In this document: one piece after another, positions 40,623 through 51,118 of the stretch
Numbering within the stretch: the stretch's first letter is position 1
How the letters are laid out: each line of letters starts with the position of its first letter
Assembly (NCBI RefSeq): GCF_041146795.1
Contig: NC_135179.1
Coordinates: 31,128,547 to 31,192,546, forward strand
Reading direction: 5' to 3'
Length of the DNA stretch: 64,000 bases
Source of the DNA: Maylandia zebra
Lineage: Eukaryota; Chordata; Actinopteri; Cichliformes; Cichlidae
Position numbers and translations under genes: made by a program
Notes under the pieces: model-generated
What the model saw: only the letters and a program-made list of their open reading frames with translations
What the model was told of the DNA's origin: nothing
The model's database searches: none

Positions 40623-41283
40623 TGAAGGAAATTGCCTTCCCGGGTTTCCTCCGTGGCGTGAGCGATAAGCAGAGTTCTGTCCTTTCCTTATAAGATTCCT
40701 AATTATTTAAAGTAACACTCAGGTATGCCATTCAGCTGGGTTAGTTACGACGTCGGGAGCAGCTTGGGAGAACAAGGAAACACAGACTGCTTCAGGTTGT
40801 CTTCCCAAATCGACTCAAAGGTTTATTTGATACACAGCAGTTTATATAGATGAAAAAAGGTTCGTGTGTCAGCTTTCCCAGTTCAAACCGGTACAGACCA
40901 AATAAGGAAACGTCTTCCTGCCTTCTGAGCAAAGTATCCCTTGTGTAGTTTATCAGTTCAGCTACAATTTATGATCATCCCAGCAAAATACACTCCTAGA
41001 CATAGAATACAGAGTTCTTTCATCAGTGAATTCTGAAACAAACCACCTAGCCTTTAACGAGCCTTTTCCAGGAGATAAAGAAAAAGGGAGGATGGGAGTA
41101 AGGAAGTGGTCTCATCTCTGTGGTGTTTTCGACCTTCTGGTACCAGCTTGTGAGTCTTACACATTAATTCTTGGGTCACAGAGAAAGAGAAAAACAACTA
41201 GTAGATTGGCCTTATTGAGTAACAGTTTTCCTGTATAAAACAATATCCTGTAAATGCTTACCGTGGTATCAAAATATCTAACA
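40623..41283 (-). repeat. Retroviral 5' LTR
   Basis: This LTR has the same length and sequence (by eye) as 33651-34311. Its outer edge abuts the ATCTC target duplication and then the 5' half of the R4/Rex6 LINE. Confidence 0.93.
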
Positions 41284-42525
41284 ATCTCCTTGGTAGATCC
41301 CGCACTTGATGGTAACTTGTGCTATGGGCTTGGAGTTGGCCTCTAGTGTTGTACGCCACATCCCCATTGAGTTCCTGATGAAGGCTCTTAGGGTCCCATT
41401 GATCTTGTACAATTCTAGGCATTCCAGTATCCAGCTGTGGGGCATTGAGTCATAGGCCTTCTTGTAATCAATCCAGGCAGTGCACAGGTTGCTCAGTCTG
41501 GTCTTGCAGTCTCGGCTGATTGTTCTGTCTACCAGTAGCTGGTGTTTTGCACCTCTGGTATTCTTGCCAATTCCTTTCTGTGTCCCGCTCATGTATTGAC
41601 CCATGTGCCTGTTCATCTTAGCCGATATGATGCCTGACAGGAGCTTCCATGTAGTACTGAGGCAGGTTATTGGTCGGTAGTTGGAGGGGACCGGTCCCTT
41701 CTTGGGGTCCTTGGGGATCAGGACCGTCCGGCCTTCAGTTAGCCATTCCGGGTGTCTTTCGTTAACTAGCAGCTGGTTCATTTGTGCTGCCAGACGCTTG
41801 TGGAGTGCAGTCAGCTTCTTCAGCCAGTAGGCGTGAACCATGTCGGGCCCTGGTGCTGTCCAACTCTTCATACTGGAGACCCTTTCTTGGATATCTGCCA
41901 CTGTGATGGTTACTGGACCCTGTTCAGGGAGGTCGCTGTGGTCTGCCCTCAGATCCTCTAGCCACTGAGCATTGCCGTTATGGGTTGCATCCTTCTCCCA
42001 TATGCTCTTCCAGTATTGCTCCGTCCTGGCGTCCTGACTCCTCCTTGCCGTAGCATTTGTGTTGTACCTCGTCAATCTCTAGCTGTGAGAGAAGTCCCTT
42101 CTTTCGAATGTTGGAACACTGAGCTACTAGTTGTTTCGCCGTCATTGTGGATGTTGGGTATCGAAGAATCCATAGGTCCCTCATCCTATTCATGTAGCCC
42201 CTTCCGCCGGGGTTACTTGCGTAGTAGCATTCCAACAACGCCCTGTTTTCGTCCCTTGCCCACCGATGCCTTCTTGTTCCAGTAGCCCACTTTTCGTCAG
42301 GGTGCCCTGGTTCCTCAACACCTGACGCGGACCTTGTTGATCCGGGCGACGTCCGAGCCGGCATGCCTTCATATTTATCTGTCTCGCTCATGTCTGCGGT
42401 AGGCTTGCTTAGCATAGGGGGTCTAGCCTTAGGACCCTTACTGGATACAGACGCCGCAGGCAGGAATCGAACTTGCGATCCTCTGTTCCAAAGGCGTGTA
42501 GTTTAACCACTACGCTATCCAGCTG
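41284..42525 (-). mobile_element. R4/Rex6-clade LINE, 5' half
   Basis: A first frame (42415-41978) has an N-terminal Myb-like DNA-binding region (RHRWARDENRALLECYY and a following RDLWILRYP block), as in R2/R4-group LINEs. A second frame (42075-41278), about one frame off, holds the RT fingers and palm start: KSWTAPGPDMVHAYWLKKL, RTVLIPKDPKKG, NYRPITCLSTTWKLLSG and a palm Asp in CTAWIDYKKAYDSM. It stops at the retroviral insertion just before the YMDD block. The frameshift near 42070 disables it. The region between the Myb domain and RT seems shorter than usual. The 5' terminus is tRNA-like and abuts (TA)n. Confidence 0.88.
42441..42522 (-). ncRNA. tRNA-like 5' head of the R4/Rex6 LINE
   Basis: On the minus strand the sequence has a tRNA-like D arm and A-box region (TAGCGTAGTGGTTAAACTAC) and a T arm with B-box (GATCGCAAGTTCGATTCC). 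Ends CTGGATA (42522-42516) and TATCCAG (42447-42441) can pair as a 7-bp stem. An anticodon-like loop is poor (no U at position 33), and there are extra nucleotides between the T arm and 3' stem, so it is not a functional tRNA gene. It could serve as an internal Pol III-type promoter or reflect a captured tRNA or SINE head. Confidence 0.6.

Positions 42526-42526
<1 letters not shown>

Positions 42527-42563
<37 letters not shown>
42527..42563. repeat. (TA)n tract between LINE 5' end and hAT copy 2
   Basis: This is a pure TA dinucleotide run flanked by the LINE's tRNA-like head and the truncated end of the hAT-like element. Confidence 0.9.
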
Positions 42564-42565
<2 letters not shown>

Positions 42566-44180
42566 TTTGGTGTCACGGTTCGATATTTTTCCGATACAAA
42601 AAAAATGTTCATGCCTTTTTAATTTGTCATTTATTAAAATTATAAATATATATTTTAACTCAAAAGTACAGTTTTTAAATTTAACCCTAACCCTTGTGCG
42701 TGTTTTTTATTTTGACAGCGAATGCGCACCTGCGGACCACTTATGTGCAGCCCTGGTTATTTAGCTCGTCATATTGCAGCCACAGAAATTATTTTGTCCA
42801 TGAAACCATAAAGCTGCACTTTCTTTTTGCCTTATAGTCTGATTTGTCATAACTTTTCCGTTTTGTGGTAAGCTTTTCTTTGGCTGTCACTTCTTCACCC
42901 TGACCTGTCTTATTTGGCTCAGCAGAACTAAAATATAAATCCTGCTGCTTTTACACACGCACTCACATAAGCTCAGCAATTCTCTGTGCGATCAACCTCT
43001 CACATGTTTAAGCTTGCTGCGGGAGATTTCACTTGTCATGTTTGCATAGTAAGCTAACGATTAATAAGACGATGTCAGAGGAATTGGTGCACAAATTATC
43101 ATCACTCACAGATCAGTGCTGTCGCTCTCTATACACAGTTCACGCGATTGCAAAGTGAAAGCAAAAAAACAAGCGCAAATTCAAACGCGATTTCAATATG
43201 TCACATATTGACAGTGGCTCACCGATGCCAATGACATAATTACCCAGCTACATTTCTGAAAGAATGCAAAAGCATTGACATATATTTTTCCTTCCTACAA
43301 TAGCCCGACGGGCAGGGCAGAGATAGATTTTGGTAGCCCGACTGAAAAAATCGCTAGCCCCAGGACGTCGGGCTAGCGATATTGCAAGCCCTGTATCTGA
43401 TTGAGGAATCACTCATCTTTGGAAAAGAGAGTTTATTACAGAGAAATAGCTCTTTCCAAAATAAAAGCTATACTATCCGCTTCTTCTGGGCTATATTCTC
43501 AGCAGCATAAGGAGAATCATGTGCTAGCAGCTGTCTAAATGACTCGGCTAAAGTTAGTAGCATGCTTGTTGTTTTTGTCTTTGCACTAGGATGATGTCGG
43601 CGTAAATGTGCAGTGATATTCGTTGTGTTCCCACTAGTGCTTTCAGGTTGATCTCGTTGAAATGACCTTAACGCCACAACACGGCAAATCTCCGTTAACG
43701 AGCTACCGCCGATCGCCCCGTGCATGGGGCTAGACGGCCAACACCTTAACGAGCTAACTGCGCTAACATACTAGTTCCCACCCATGTAATTGAGCATTGC
43801 ATGGCACATCCAACATACTGTTTTACTTTAGTTCATGACTCGCTTACCTTCAGGGTCATACGTCACATGAAAACCAAAATAATTCCAAACGCCAGATCTG
43901 AATGTTGCAAGGAGAGCTTAACTTCTGTCTTGCTAGCTTGCCCTGCGCTCTTCCTTCTGACTATGCTGTCTGTGTTGAGCGCTCAGTGGATCTGCGCTCG
44001 ACAGTGCAGCCTAGGCGGAGTAGTCGAACGCAGATTCACTGAGCGCTCAACACAGACAGCATCGGCAGAAGGAAAGTTGATAAAATAAATTACAAATGTT
44101 GTATTGTTCGATACATATGCGTACCGAACCGAAAGCACTGTATCGAACGGTTCAATATCGATACGAATATCGTTGCACCC

Positions 44181-44183
<3 letters not shown>
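42564..44183 (-). mobile_element. hAT-like non-autonomous transposon, copy 2 (inverted)
   Basis: The sequence is the inverted counterpart of 30223-31889 with high similarity through most of its length. It has an intact terminus at 44183 (cgttgcacccct). At the other end it begins at actttggtgtcacgg and lacks the last 50-odd bases including the terminal repeat. A frame at 43725-43468 preserves a BED-finger remnant (TNITAHLRRHHPS) and AESFRQLLAHDSPYAAENIA, parts of a hAT transposase N-terminus. Confidence 0.75.
43951..44074. repeat. About 120-bp internal palindrome of hAT-like element, copy 2
   Basis: This is the same structure as in copy 1 (30334-30454), with a few differences that mostly keep the pairing. 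Confidence 0.85.

Positions 44184-44242
<59 letters not shown>
44184..44242. repeat. (TA)n tract at R4/Rex6 5' truncation point
   Basis: This TA run joins the hAT copy 2 terminus to the 5'-truncated R4/Rex6 copy that follows. Confidence 0.95.
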
Positions 44243-44246
<4 letters not shown>

Positions 44247-45602
44247 ACCCAGGGACGCCAAAGAGAGGGAAGGTAGTCAGAACTGAGGGGATTGAACTAC
44301 CAGAAGGCAACATTGCAGACATGGAGGACAGTTACAAGTACCTGGGGATCCTGCAGGCGAATGGGAACCATGAAGAGGCCGCTAGAAAAGCTGCAACCAC
44401 CAAGTACCCGCAGAGGGTCAGGCAAGTCCTGAGGAGTCAGCTGAATGGTAGGAACAAGGTCCGGGCCATCAACACATACGCCCTGCCCGTGATCAGGTAC
44501 CCTGCTGGGGTAATAGGCTGGCCAAAGGAGGAGATAGAAGCCACTGACATAAAGACAAGAAAGCTCCTTACCATGCATGGAGGGTTTCACCCCAAGTCCA
44601 GCACCCTGAGGCTGTACGCTAAGCGGAAGGAAGGGGGCCGAGGACTGGTGAGTGTCAGCACCACAGTCCAGGATGAGACAAGGAACATCCAAGAATACAT
44701 TGGGAAGATGGCCCCAACTGACCGAGTGCTCAGTGAATACCTCAGGCAGCAGAAACCCAAGAAAGAGGAGGGAGACGAGGAACCATCATGGAAGGACAGG
44801 CCCCTGCACGGTATGTACCACCGGCAGATAGAGGAGGTGGCTGATATCCAGAAATCCTACCAGTGGCTGGACAAAGCTGGACTGAAAGACAGCACAGAGG
44901 CACTAATCATGGCAGCACAAGAACAAGCTCTGAGTACAAGATCCATAGAGGCTGGGGTCTATCACACCAGGCAAGACCCCAGGTGCAGGCTGTGTAAAGA
45001 TGCCCCAGAGACTATCCAGCACATAACAGCAGGGTGCAAGATGCTAGCAGGCAAGGCATACATGGAACGCCATAACCAGGTGGCCGGCATAGTGTACAGG
45101 AACATCTGTGCCGAGTATAACCTGGAAGTCAAAATGGGAGATGCCCCCAAGGGTGGTGGAGAATGACCGAGCTAAGATCCTGTGGGACTTCCAGATACAG
45201 ACGGACAAAATGGTGGTGGCTAACCAACCGGACATAGTGGTGGTAGACAAACAGAAGAAGACGGCCGTAGTGATCGATGTAGCGGTTCCGAATGACAGCA
45301 ATATCGGGAAGAAGGAACACGAGAAGCTGGAGAAATACCAAGGGCTCAGAGAAGAGCTCGAGAGGATGTGGAGGGTGAAGGTAACGGTGGTCCCCGTGGT
45401 AATCGGAGCACTAGGTGCGGTGACTCCCAAGCTAGGGGAGTGGCTCCAGCAGATCCCGGGAATAACATCGGAGATCTCTGTCCAGAAGAGCGCAGTCCTG
45501 GGAACAGCTAAGATACTGCGCAGGACCCTCAAGCTCCCAGGCCTCTGGTAGAGGACCCGAGCTTGAAGGATAAACCGCCCGCAGGGGCGTGCTGGGTGTT
45601 TT
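44243..45602 (+). mobile_element. R4/Rex6-clade LINE, 5'-truncated third copy
   Basis: The coding sequence starts in the RT thumb region (KRGKVVRTEGIELPEG) and is open to about 45135. There an 8-bp deletion, relative to the copies at 20095 and 32056, shifts the frame just before the restriction-like endonuclease. The endonuclease continues in a second frame to 45551 (QPDIVVVDKQ, AVVIDVAVPND). The short 3' UTR ends in T-rich sequence and a short TA tract near 45627-45640. Confidence 0.9.
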
Positions 45603-45639
45603 TTTTTTTGTTTTTTTTAATTTTTTATATATATATAGG

Positions 45640-46870
45640 CTATTAATGGAACCTATTCTCAAAGGGTCTCATTTAGGTTCATCCTGGGATAATATGGCAA
45701 TGATATCAGAGCGTCTGATGAAAAAGGGGGTTACCACTGTAAGGCATTTGCTTGAACTTGTTGGTGCCAAAATGGATGATGCTGTCTCCTTGGCAAGAAG
45801 ACTGGAGGTTCAATCTCTCCAGATTGTAGGCCTGATGTTGACAAAATTCAAGCGAGTGCTATCAGAAGATGATAAAAGACTTTTGAATGGAGGGGCCAAT
45901 GGACTTTTCACACCTGATGAAATGGACCATTTCTTTAGATTGTGCATTAGGCCGCAGCTTAAGGGCTTTCAAAGCCCTGGTCCTTTTTTGGAGAAGGAGA
46001 AATATCCTGGACAGCACTGGATTTGGTGAATGTACAAAAGTACAAAAGATGTGTTAAGATGCTCTGAACAAAGCAAAGCTAAAAGGTAAAAATGATACAC
46101 CTTGGAGAGATTATTTTAAAGTTGGTTTTGATGTGAAACCTGTATGGGGGTTTCTGTACACCATTGACTAAGAACACTGGTGATTTACAGTGACTGGTTG
46201 TTATATAGCACTTTTCACTTAAAGCATATCTAACATTCACACTCCAATGGATGCATCAGAGGGTAACATGGGGTTAATATCTTACCCAAGGATATTTGGC
46301 ACGTAGACTGGTGGAGCCTGGGATCGAACCACCAACCTTCTGGCGGGTAGGTGACCCGCTCTACCACCTGAGCTACGGCCTCCCCACCCCCATGTGACCA
46401 TCATTAAGCCTAAGGTTTCAGATAAGTGTCCTTTTTGTTCAATGAGAGAAACTATTTTTCATGGTTTTGGGCAGTATTTCAGATTATTGGATTTATTTTC
46501 AGTACTTTGTGGTATTTGGGATTCCTTTGGAGAATGTTTTACAACACAGTGTTTTATTTTTGGTTTCACATACGACAAAAGAAAGGAGAAAAGGGACCAA
46601 TTGCTGAATTTTTTCCCGGGTCAAGCAAAGGTGGCAATTTACTTGACTAGAAAATATAAGGTTGATAATAGACAAAATACTGATTGTGTAGAGCTTTTCA
46701 AGAGTATGTTAAGTATTATTTCAAAATGGATGAGTTGGATGTTTTTTGAAATCTTTGGGAGTATGAACTTAGTCGGTTGTCTTTAACAAATTCTGAACTT
46801 TAATTTAGGAATGTGTTGATTTGAGCTGTATTTTGCATGATTAACTATTAAGTGAATAAATGTGTTTTTA
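45640..46870 (+). mobile_element. L1/Tx1-clade LINE fragment, C-terminal ORF2 region
   Basis: The first part (45643-46027) encodes SSWDNMAMISERLMKKGV and LARRLEVQSLQIVG, and the last part (46394-46786) encodes CPFCSMRETIFHGF with a Cys/His knuckle, followed by FTTQCFIFGF and AKVAIYLTRKYK. This matches the C-terminal domain of Tx1/L1-like ORF2 proteins. A minus-oriented SINE (46181-46385) splits the two parts. Frameshifts near 46020 indicate an inactive copy. Confidence 0.75.
46181..46385 (-). mobile_element. tRNA-derived SINE nested in the L1/Tx1 fragment
   Basis: The minus strand starts with a tRNA-like head (gtagctcaggtggtagagcg and ggttggtggttcgatccc), then the body and the ttatatagcac-type tail. 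It belongs to the same family as the SINEs at 2459 and 52934. Confidence 0.8.
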
Positions 46871-46879
46871 AAAATCAAA

Positions 46880-47940
46880 TCTCTCTCTCTCTCTCTCTGG
46901 GGCGGAACTCATTGCAGATTCATGCCCTCGGCCCACGCTCCTCGGAGGAAGAAACACCTGAGCCTCATCGGTATGGCCAGCATTTAAGCCAGGGAGCGAC
47001 TGCTGTTCTTCGCTGGATCCTTGTGTGACTCGCGTTGATGAAGTCATGCCTCAGCAAGTATTCTCTCGTGTCTTAGTGCTTTTGTATTGATAAGTGGTTC
47101 TCTGTGTACAGACTACCTGGACTGTTTCTCCTGTGTTTCCCGTGTGGTGAGTGTCAGAGAGAGAGACTGGTCTCGTGTGTGGTTTGTTTGAAGAGGAACG
47201 AGTGCTTTTACCCTCCGCTGGAGGATCCAAGGGGCAGCTTCAGCCTTCGCCTGTCTCTGCTGGATGGTCCATGGTACCTCTTCTGCCTCTGCTGGAGGGT
47301 CCAAGGGGCCCGTCCAGCCTTCGTCTGCCTCCACTGAAGGGTCCGAGGGCCCCTTCCGGCCATCGTCGCCTGCAGTGCCACCACCTGCAGCTTTCACAAC
47401 ATCGCCTGCAGCTGCTTCATCTGGTCCTTTCTCGTCTGGTCCTACCTCTTCTGGTCCTGCAGTTGCTACGCCACCGTCTGATCTATGTCCAGGGCCTCAA
47501 CTTCATCGGCCACTTTCCAGGCCACAGGCTGGACGTCATCGCCATCGTGGGCGGCCTCTGGACCTGCTTAGTCGCCGCTGCTGCCTTCTGAGCAGTCGGC
47601 CCCCTGAACTGTTCTGGTTTGGACCGCTGTGCTGCTGGCCTCCTGGTCGGCCTCCTGAGTTGTTTCCACATGGCCACTGCCTTCCGCGTGGTTGGCCTCC
47701 TGAACATTTTCTCTCTGGGCTCCCGTGCTGCCATCCTCCAGGTTGGCCACCTGAACTGTGTTTTGAACGGTTCCAGTGCCATTAATAGACCTTTTGTTTT
47801 CGACGCTCTGTTCCCTGCGGTCCTGTGCCTTTTGTGAACATTTTGTTTTGGACATGAGGGCTGAGGGCAAAAACAACAAGAACAACATAAGAAAGAAAGA
47901 AAACAAAATTTAGAAACAAGCAGGGTTACAGGAGATGCCA
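46880..47940 (+). mobile_element. Degraded LTR-retrotransposon fragment with Pro/Ser-rich gag-like tail
   Basis: After a (TC)n tract, the sequence contains repeated units like gctggagggtccaaggggc and ccagccttcgtctgcc (about 47210-47370), the same units found near the end of the gag-like elements at 49940-50030 and 59270-59360. No RT, integrase or zinc knuckle is present. It is interpreted as a related, older non-autonomous LTR element. Confidence 0.45.
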
Positions 47941-48149
47941 GCTGTGCAGAGGTAAGCCTGTGAATCTGAATTTAACTCCTATATATGACCTCCTACTACA
48001 GAGTGTGATGACATCACTATGACTTCACTGGCTTTGTGCTTAGATGTGTGGTGATTGGAAGTGTCAGTGTGGTGCTGTCTGGACTGTCTAGAGACAGACT
48101 AGACTGGCTGCACCACACTGACACAGACACATCAAACCTCATCTGAGGC

Positions 48150-48430
48150 CAAAAACCACAAGAATAACATTTTTTAAAAAAACCAAAAAAAAACGTACCT
48201 CAGAAACATGCCGGGTTACAGGAGACGGCAGCAAAGCCGGTGCTGCGACATCTGCATGTTGCAGATGCTAACAGACTAAATAAACTGATCCGCAAGGCCA
48301 TTAATGTTGTGGGGATGGAGCTGGACTCCGTTGGGGTGGTGTCAGTGAGGCGGATGTTGTCCAAGATAAAGAAAATGCTGGATAATAACTCCCACCTACT
48401 CCATGACATGCTGGCTAGTCACAGGAGCAC
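48150..48430 (+). mobile_element. CR1/Rex1-like LINE, C-terminal RT region (left of LTR insertion), copy 1
   Basis: It encodes ADANRLNKLIRKAINVVG, SVRRMLSKIKKML and LLHDMLASHRST, typical of the C-terminal end of Rex1/CR1-group LINE proteins. The coding path is interrupted at 48431 by an LTR-type insertion and continues after 50112. Confidence 0.8.
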
Positions 48431-50107
48431 TGTCATGATCCGGAGTTTGTGACTCTGTGTTTATGTTTTAGTAGTTATTATTATTCTGGGTTTTGTTTTC
48501 ATGTTCCTATGTGTTCCCCAGTCTGTGTGAAGTTTGTGTCTTGTGTCATTGCGTGTATGTGTTTCCTGTTTTATTTTGAAGGTCTGCGTCTTATGTGAGT
48601 GTTTTCAGTTTGCCTCCCTATTACTCGACACTGTTGAATGTGTTACACTGTTTTCTTGACATGCTTTACTGCTGAATCATAAAAAGAAAGATTGTTCAGG
48701 AGACTTTGTGTCTAGGGCAGGGGAGATAAACCACATTCCATACCCCCACCTTCTGTAGAAGCAGAGGAGCAAGGAGCCGAGGTCATAACTTAGGCGCCGT
48801 AAGGGAGAAAGAATGTGAATGTTTAGGCTTTTACGACTAGGTGGGAGCCACTAGAGGCTATAAGAAGCTGAGCAACCCGCCACCATTTTGAGATTTTGCT
48901 GTGACGCTCTTCATGCATGTCTCCCCATCATGATGGCTTATGCTCATAAGTGTTGAATTGTATGGAAATAAATGATTGTTGATTGAGCATTTATACACCG
49001 AGTACTGTCCTTCCTTCAGCCCAAAGATTAAAAGAATTGGGAGATTTCAACAGTACGAACCAGGCACCATGGACCCTGCGGCACTCAATCCGTCCGAGGA
49101 GCTCCAGGATGACATCAGCTACAATGTGGAAATCCTCCTCGGGCTGTGGCTGGAGAATCCTCCATACGAGCTTTGCCGCACCGTTGAAAACAGGCTACAA
49201 CGGCTCTTTTCCGGCCTGCCATGGCTTTTGAAATCGCTTCCTCTGACCATGCAGGCTTTTCTCCGGCACACACCTCACCTTCTCTCAGCCACTCCTGCCT
49301 CGCTGCCTGACTCGCCGGGTGTGATCTTGCCCGGCCCGTCAGAGCCGTCTGCGGGGAGGAAGCCCCGATCGCGCCACCGGCGCACCACCCCACAGCCGGA
49401 CGTTCGGGCTTCTAATTCGCCGGCTGTGGTGAGTGAGGACTCTTTTCAGTTTTCTGACTGTGTGACTGTTCATTCAGGGGCTGTGTTCTGTGCTGCAGAT
49501 GATTATGTGAACAGCGTATCACCTGCTCAGCAGCCACTCTCAGCTCAGTTAGCTGCCCCGCAGCCACTCTCTGCTCTGTCACCAGTGTCTCCAGTGCCAC
49601 TTTCAGTTCAGTCTCCAGCGCCCCCAGTGTCACATGTAGTTCAGGCTCCAGCGCCCCCCAGTGTCACATGTAGTTCAGGCTCCAGCGCCTCCAGTGTCGC
49701 CTGTAGTCCAGGCCCCTGTGTCACTGTTACTCGTAGTTCAGGCTCCAGTTTCACCAGTTTCACTCCATGCAGGGAGAAAGACTTGTTTCTACTCAAGGTC
49801 CCTAGCTGATTCTGGACCCCTGAAGTTTAAGCAGCCACCTGAGAACTGCACCATGTCAGCGTTGCCTGGGCAGAGCCAGTGCTCAGTGCATTGCCAGTCG
49901 CCTTTGTGTCAGCTAGTGGCATCCATGACTGCTGGCTTAGTGATGCCTTCTGCTGGAGGGTCCGATGGACCGCTCCGGCCTTCGTCTCGTGTCTCCGCTG
50001 GAGGGTCCGAGGGATCCTTCCAGCCTGCAGCGCCTCCGGCTCCCACGCCGCCGCCTGCAGCGCCCCCGTCTGGTCCAGCTTCAGAGCCTTCAGCCTCGTC
50101 TGGTCCA
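48431..50107 (+). mobile_element. LTR-type gag-like element lacking a 3' LTR, copy 1
   Basis: The element is flanked by AGCAC (48426-48430 and 50108-50112) inside a LINE. It begins with part of an LTR (tgtcatgatccggagtttg), then carries a different LTR-like block (48632-49052). A gag-like frame from ATG 49069 to 49809 (246 residues) follows, with MDPAALNPSEELQDD at the N-terminus and a Pro/Ser/Ala-rich C-terminus, no zinc knuckle and no pol. The right end is ...ctggtcca with no LTR. Confidence 0.7.
48632..49052 (+). repeat. LTR-like block (TGTTGAA...TTCAACA)
   Basis: This is 421 bp with matching termini, an AATAAA signal near 48966, and a TATA-like element (gctataagaagctg, near 48858). It is directly followed by gtacgaaccag, the sequence that in copy 2 follows a different LTR end. 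No target duplication is seen at its edges. Confidence 0.65.
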
Positions 50108-50112
50108 AGCAC

Positions 50113-50455
50113 GTTCAGAGACTGAGATTACCAAATAGCACCACTGAACAACACAGGAAATCATTCCTGCCTGTGGCCATCTCCCTGCACAACTCCTCCA
50201 TCTAATACACTGTAAACACTACAATAGTTACACCCTTTTGCACACGCTCCTTTCTACTTTTCTGTAATATTCCTGTCGATATTCTTGATATTTATTTATA
50301 ATCACCTCTGTTAATCCTTGTATTTATTAGTGCTATTTTTAAACTTGTAAATCTGTAACATATTGTATCATTTAATTTGTTTAGTCTGTTATCCGAGCAA
50401 CTGTAACCCACACAATTTCCTTAGGGATTAATAAAAGTATTCTGATTCTGATTAA
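50113..50455 (+). mobile_element. CR1/Rex1-like LINE 3' end, copy 1
   Basis: The LINE coding sequence resumes and ends with HRKSFLPVAISLHNSSI and a stop at about 50203. The 3' UTR ends ttagggattaataaaag with a short (attctg)n tail. Confidence 0.8.
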
Positions 50456-50745
50456 ATAGCAGCATATGCAGCATGCAATAGCATGCCAACTCAGTTTTTT
50501 GAATTTTATTTTAATAAAAACAAGATAAATCTGACAAAACTTAAAACTATGCTTTTTTTTAAGGAAGCTCAGATGTGTGAAGCAAGGTGTTTGAGTCAGT
50601 GAGAGGCAGGCGGTTAATGAACAAACTGCTGTCCATCATGAACCAACCCATCACATCCACTCCACTCCACACTCCTTCTCCCTCAGACTAATTGAACCTC
50701 ACAGCCATAAAGAAAGTTTCAGAAAATTGTTCCTACCATACTCTA

Positions 50746-50974
50746 CCCATATGGAAAAGAGATATATATAAATCTTATAAAGTTTTTATCTGTCTTGTAT
50801 GAAACTTGTATGAAAAGCATACAAGAGTGAAAACACATATAAGATCCCTTGAAAAATTGTATAATGAAACTTGTATGTTTTGTATACATACTAAAAAATA
50901 TATGAAAGTAATGAGAAAGTGGCCACTTTCATGAGTAAATCATATAAGTTTTTACTATTTCTTTTCCATATGGG
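50746..50974. mobile_element. MITE with 14-bp terminal inverted repeats and TA target duplication
   Basis: The terminal repeats are cccatatggaaaag and its inverse. TA flanks both sides (50744-50745 and 50975-50976). The paralogous site in copy 2 (about 60097-60101, ctctattaag) has a single TA and no insert, which verifies the ends. The TA duplication indicates a Tc1/mariner-type transposase source. It is 229 bp and non-coding. Confidence 0.9.
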
Positions 50975-51115
50975 TATTAAGCTGTATAACAACTCTTAAT
51001 TCTATGATAGGTAATTTATAATGTACATATTTATTTATTAATGCAATTTGCACTTCTCTTCTCTCTTACACAATGTCCCAATGTTTCATAAGACATCTTT
51101 CATAAGACTGTGTGT

Positions 51116-51118
<3 letters not shown>

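Larger units (their letters stand above)
33646..41288 (-). mobile_element. Endogenous retrovirus, 7.6 kb, with paired LTRs and target duplication
   Basis: The provirus occupies 33651-41283 and is flanked by the 5-bp target duplication ATCTC (33646-33650 and 41284-41288). The LTRs are 33651-34311 and 40623-41283, each 661 bp, beginning TG and ending CA, and identical as far as I can compare by eye. In minus orientation the order is 5' LTR, primer-binding site, leader, gag relic, pol relic, env, polypurine tract, 3' LTR. Pol has class I (gamma/epsilon-like) features. It has inserted into the reverse-transcriptase region of an R4/Rex6 LINE. Gag and pol are broken by frameshifts and stops although the LTRs suggest a recent insertion. 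Confidence 0.93.

Noticed and set aside
42441-42522. Functional tRNA gene
   Set aside because: The anticodon loop lacks the conserved U33, there are surplus bases before the 3' stem, and it is joined to a LINE ORF. I kept it only as a tRNA-like head.
47104-47906. Host gene encoding a Pro/Ser-rich protein
   Set aside because: The sequence shares repeated units with the gag-like elements at 49.9 and 59.3 kb and is better explained as an LTR-element fragment.
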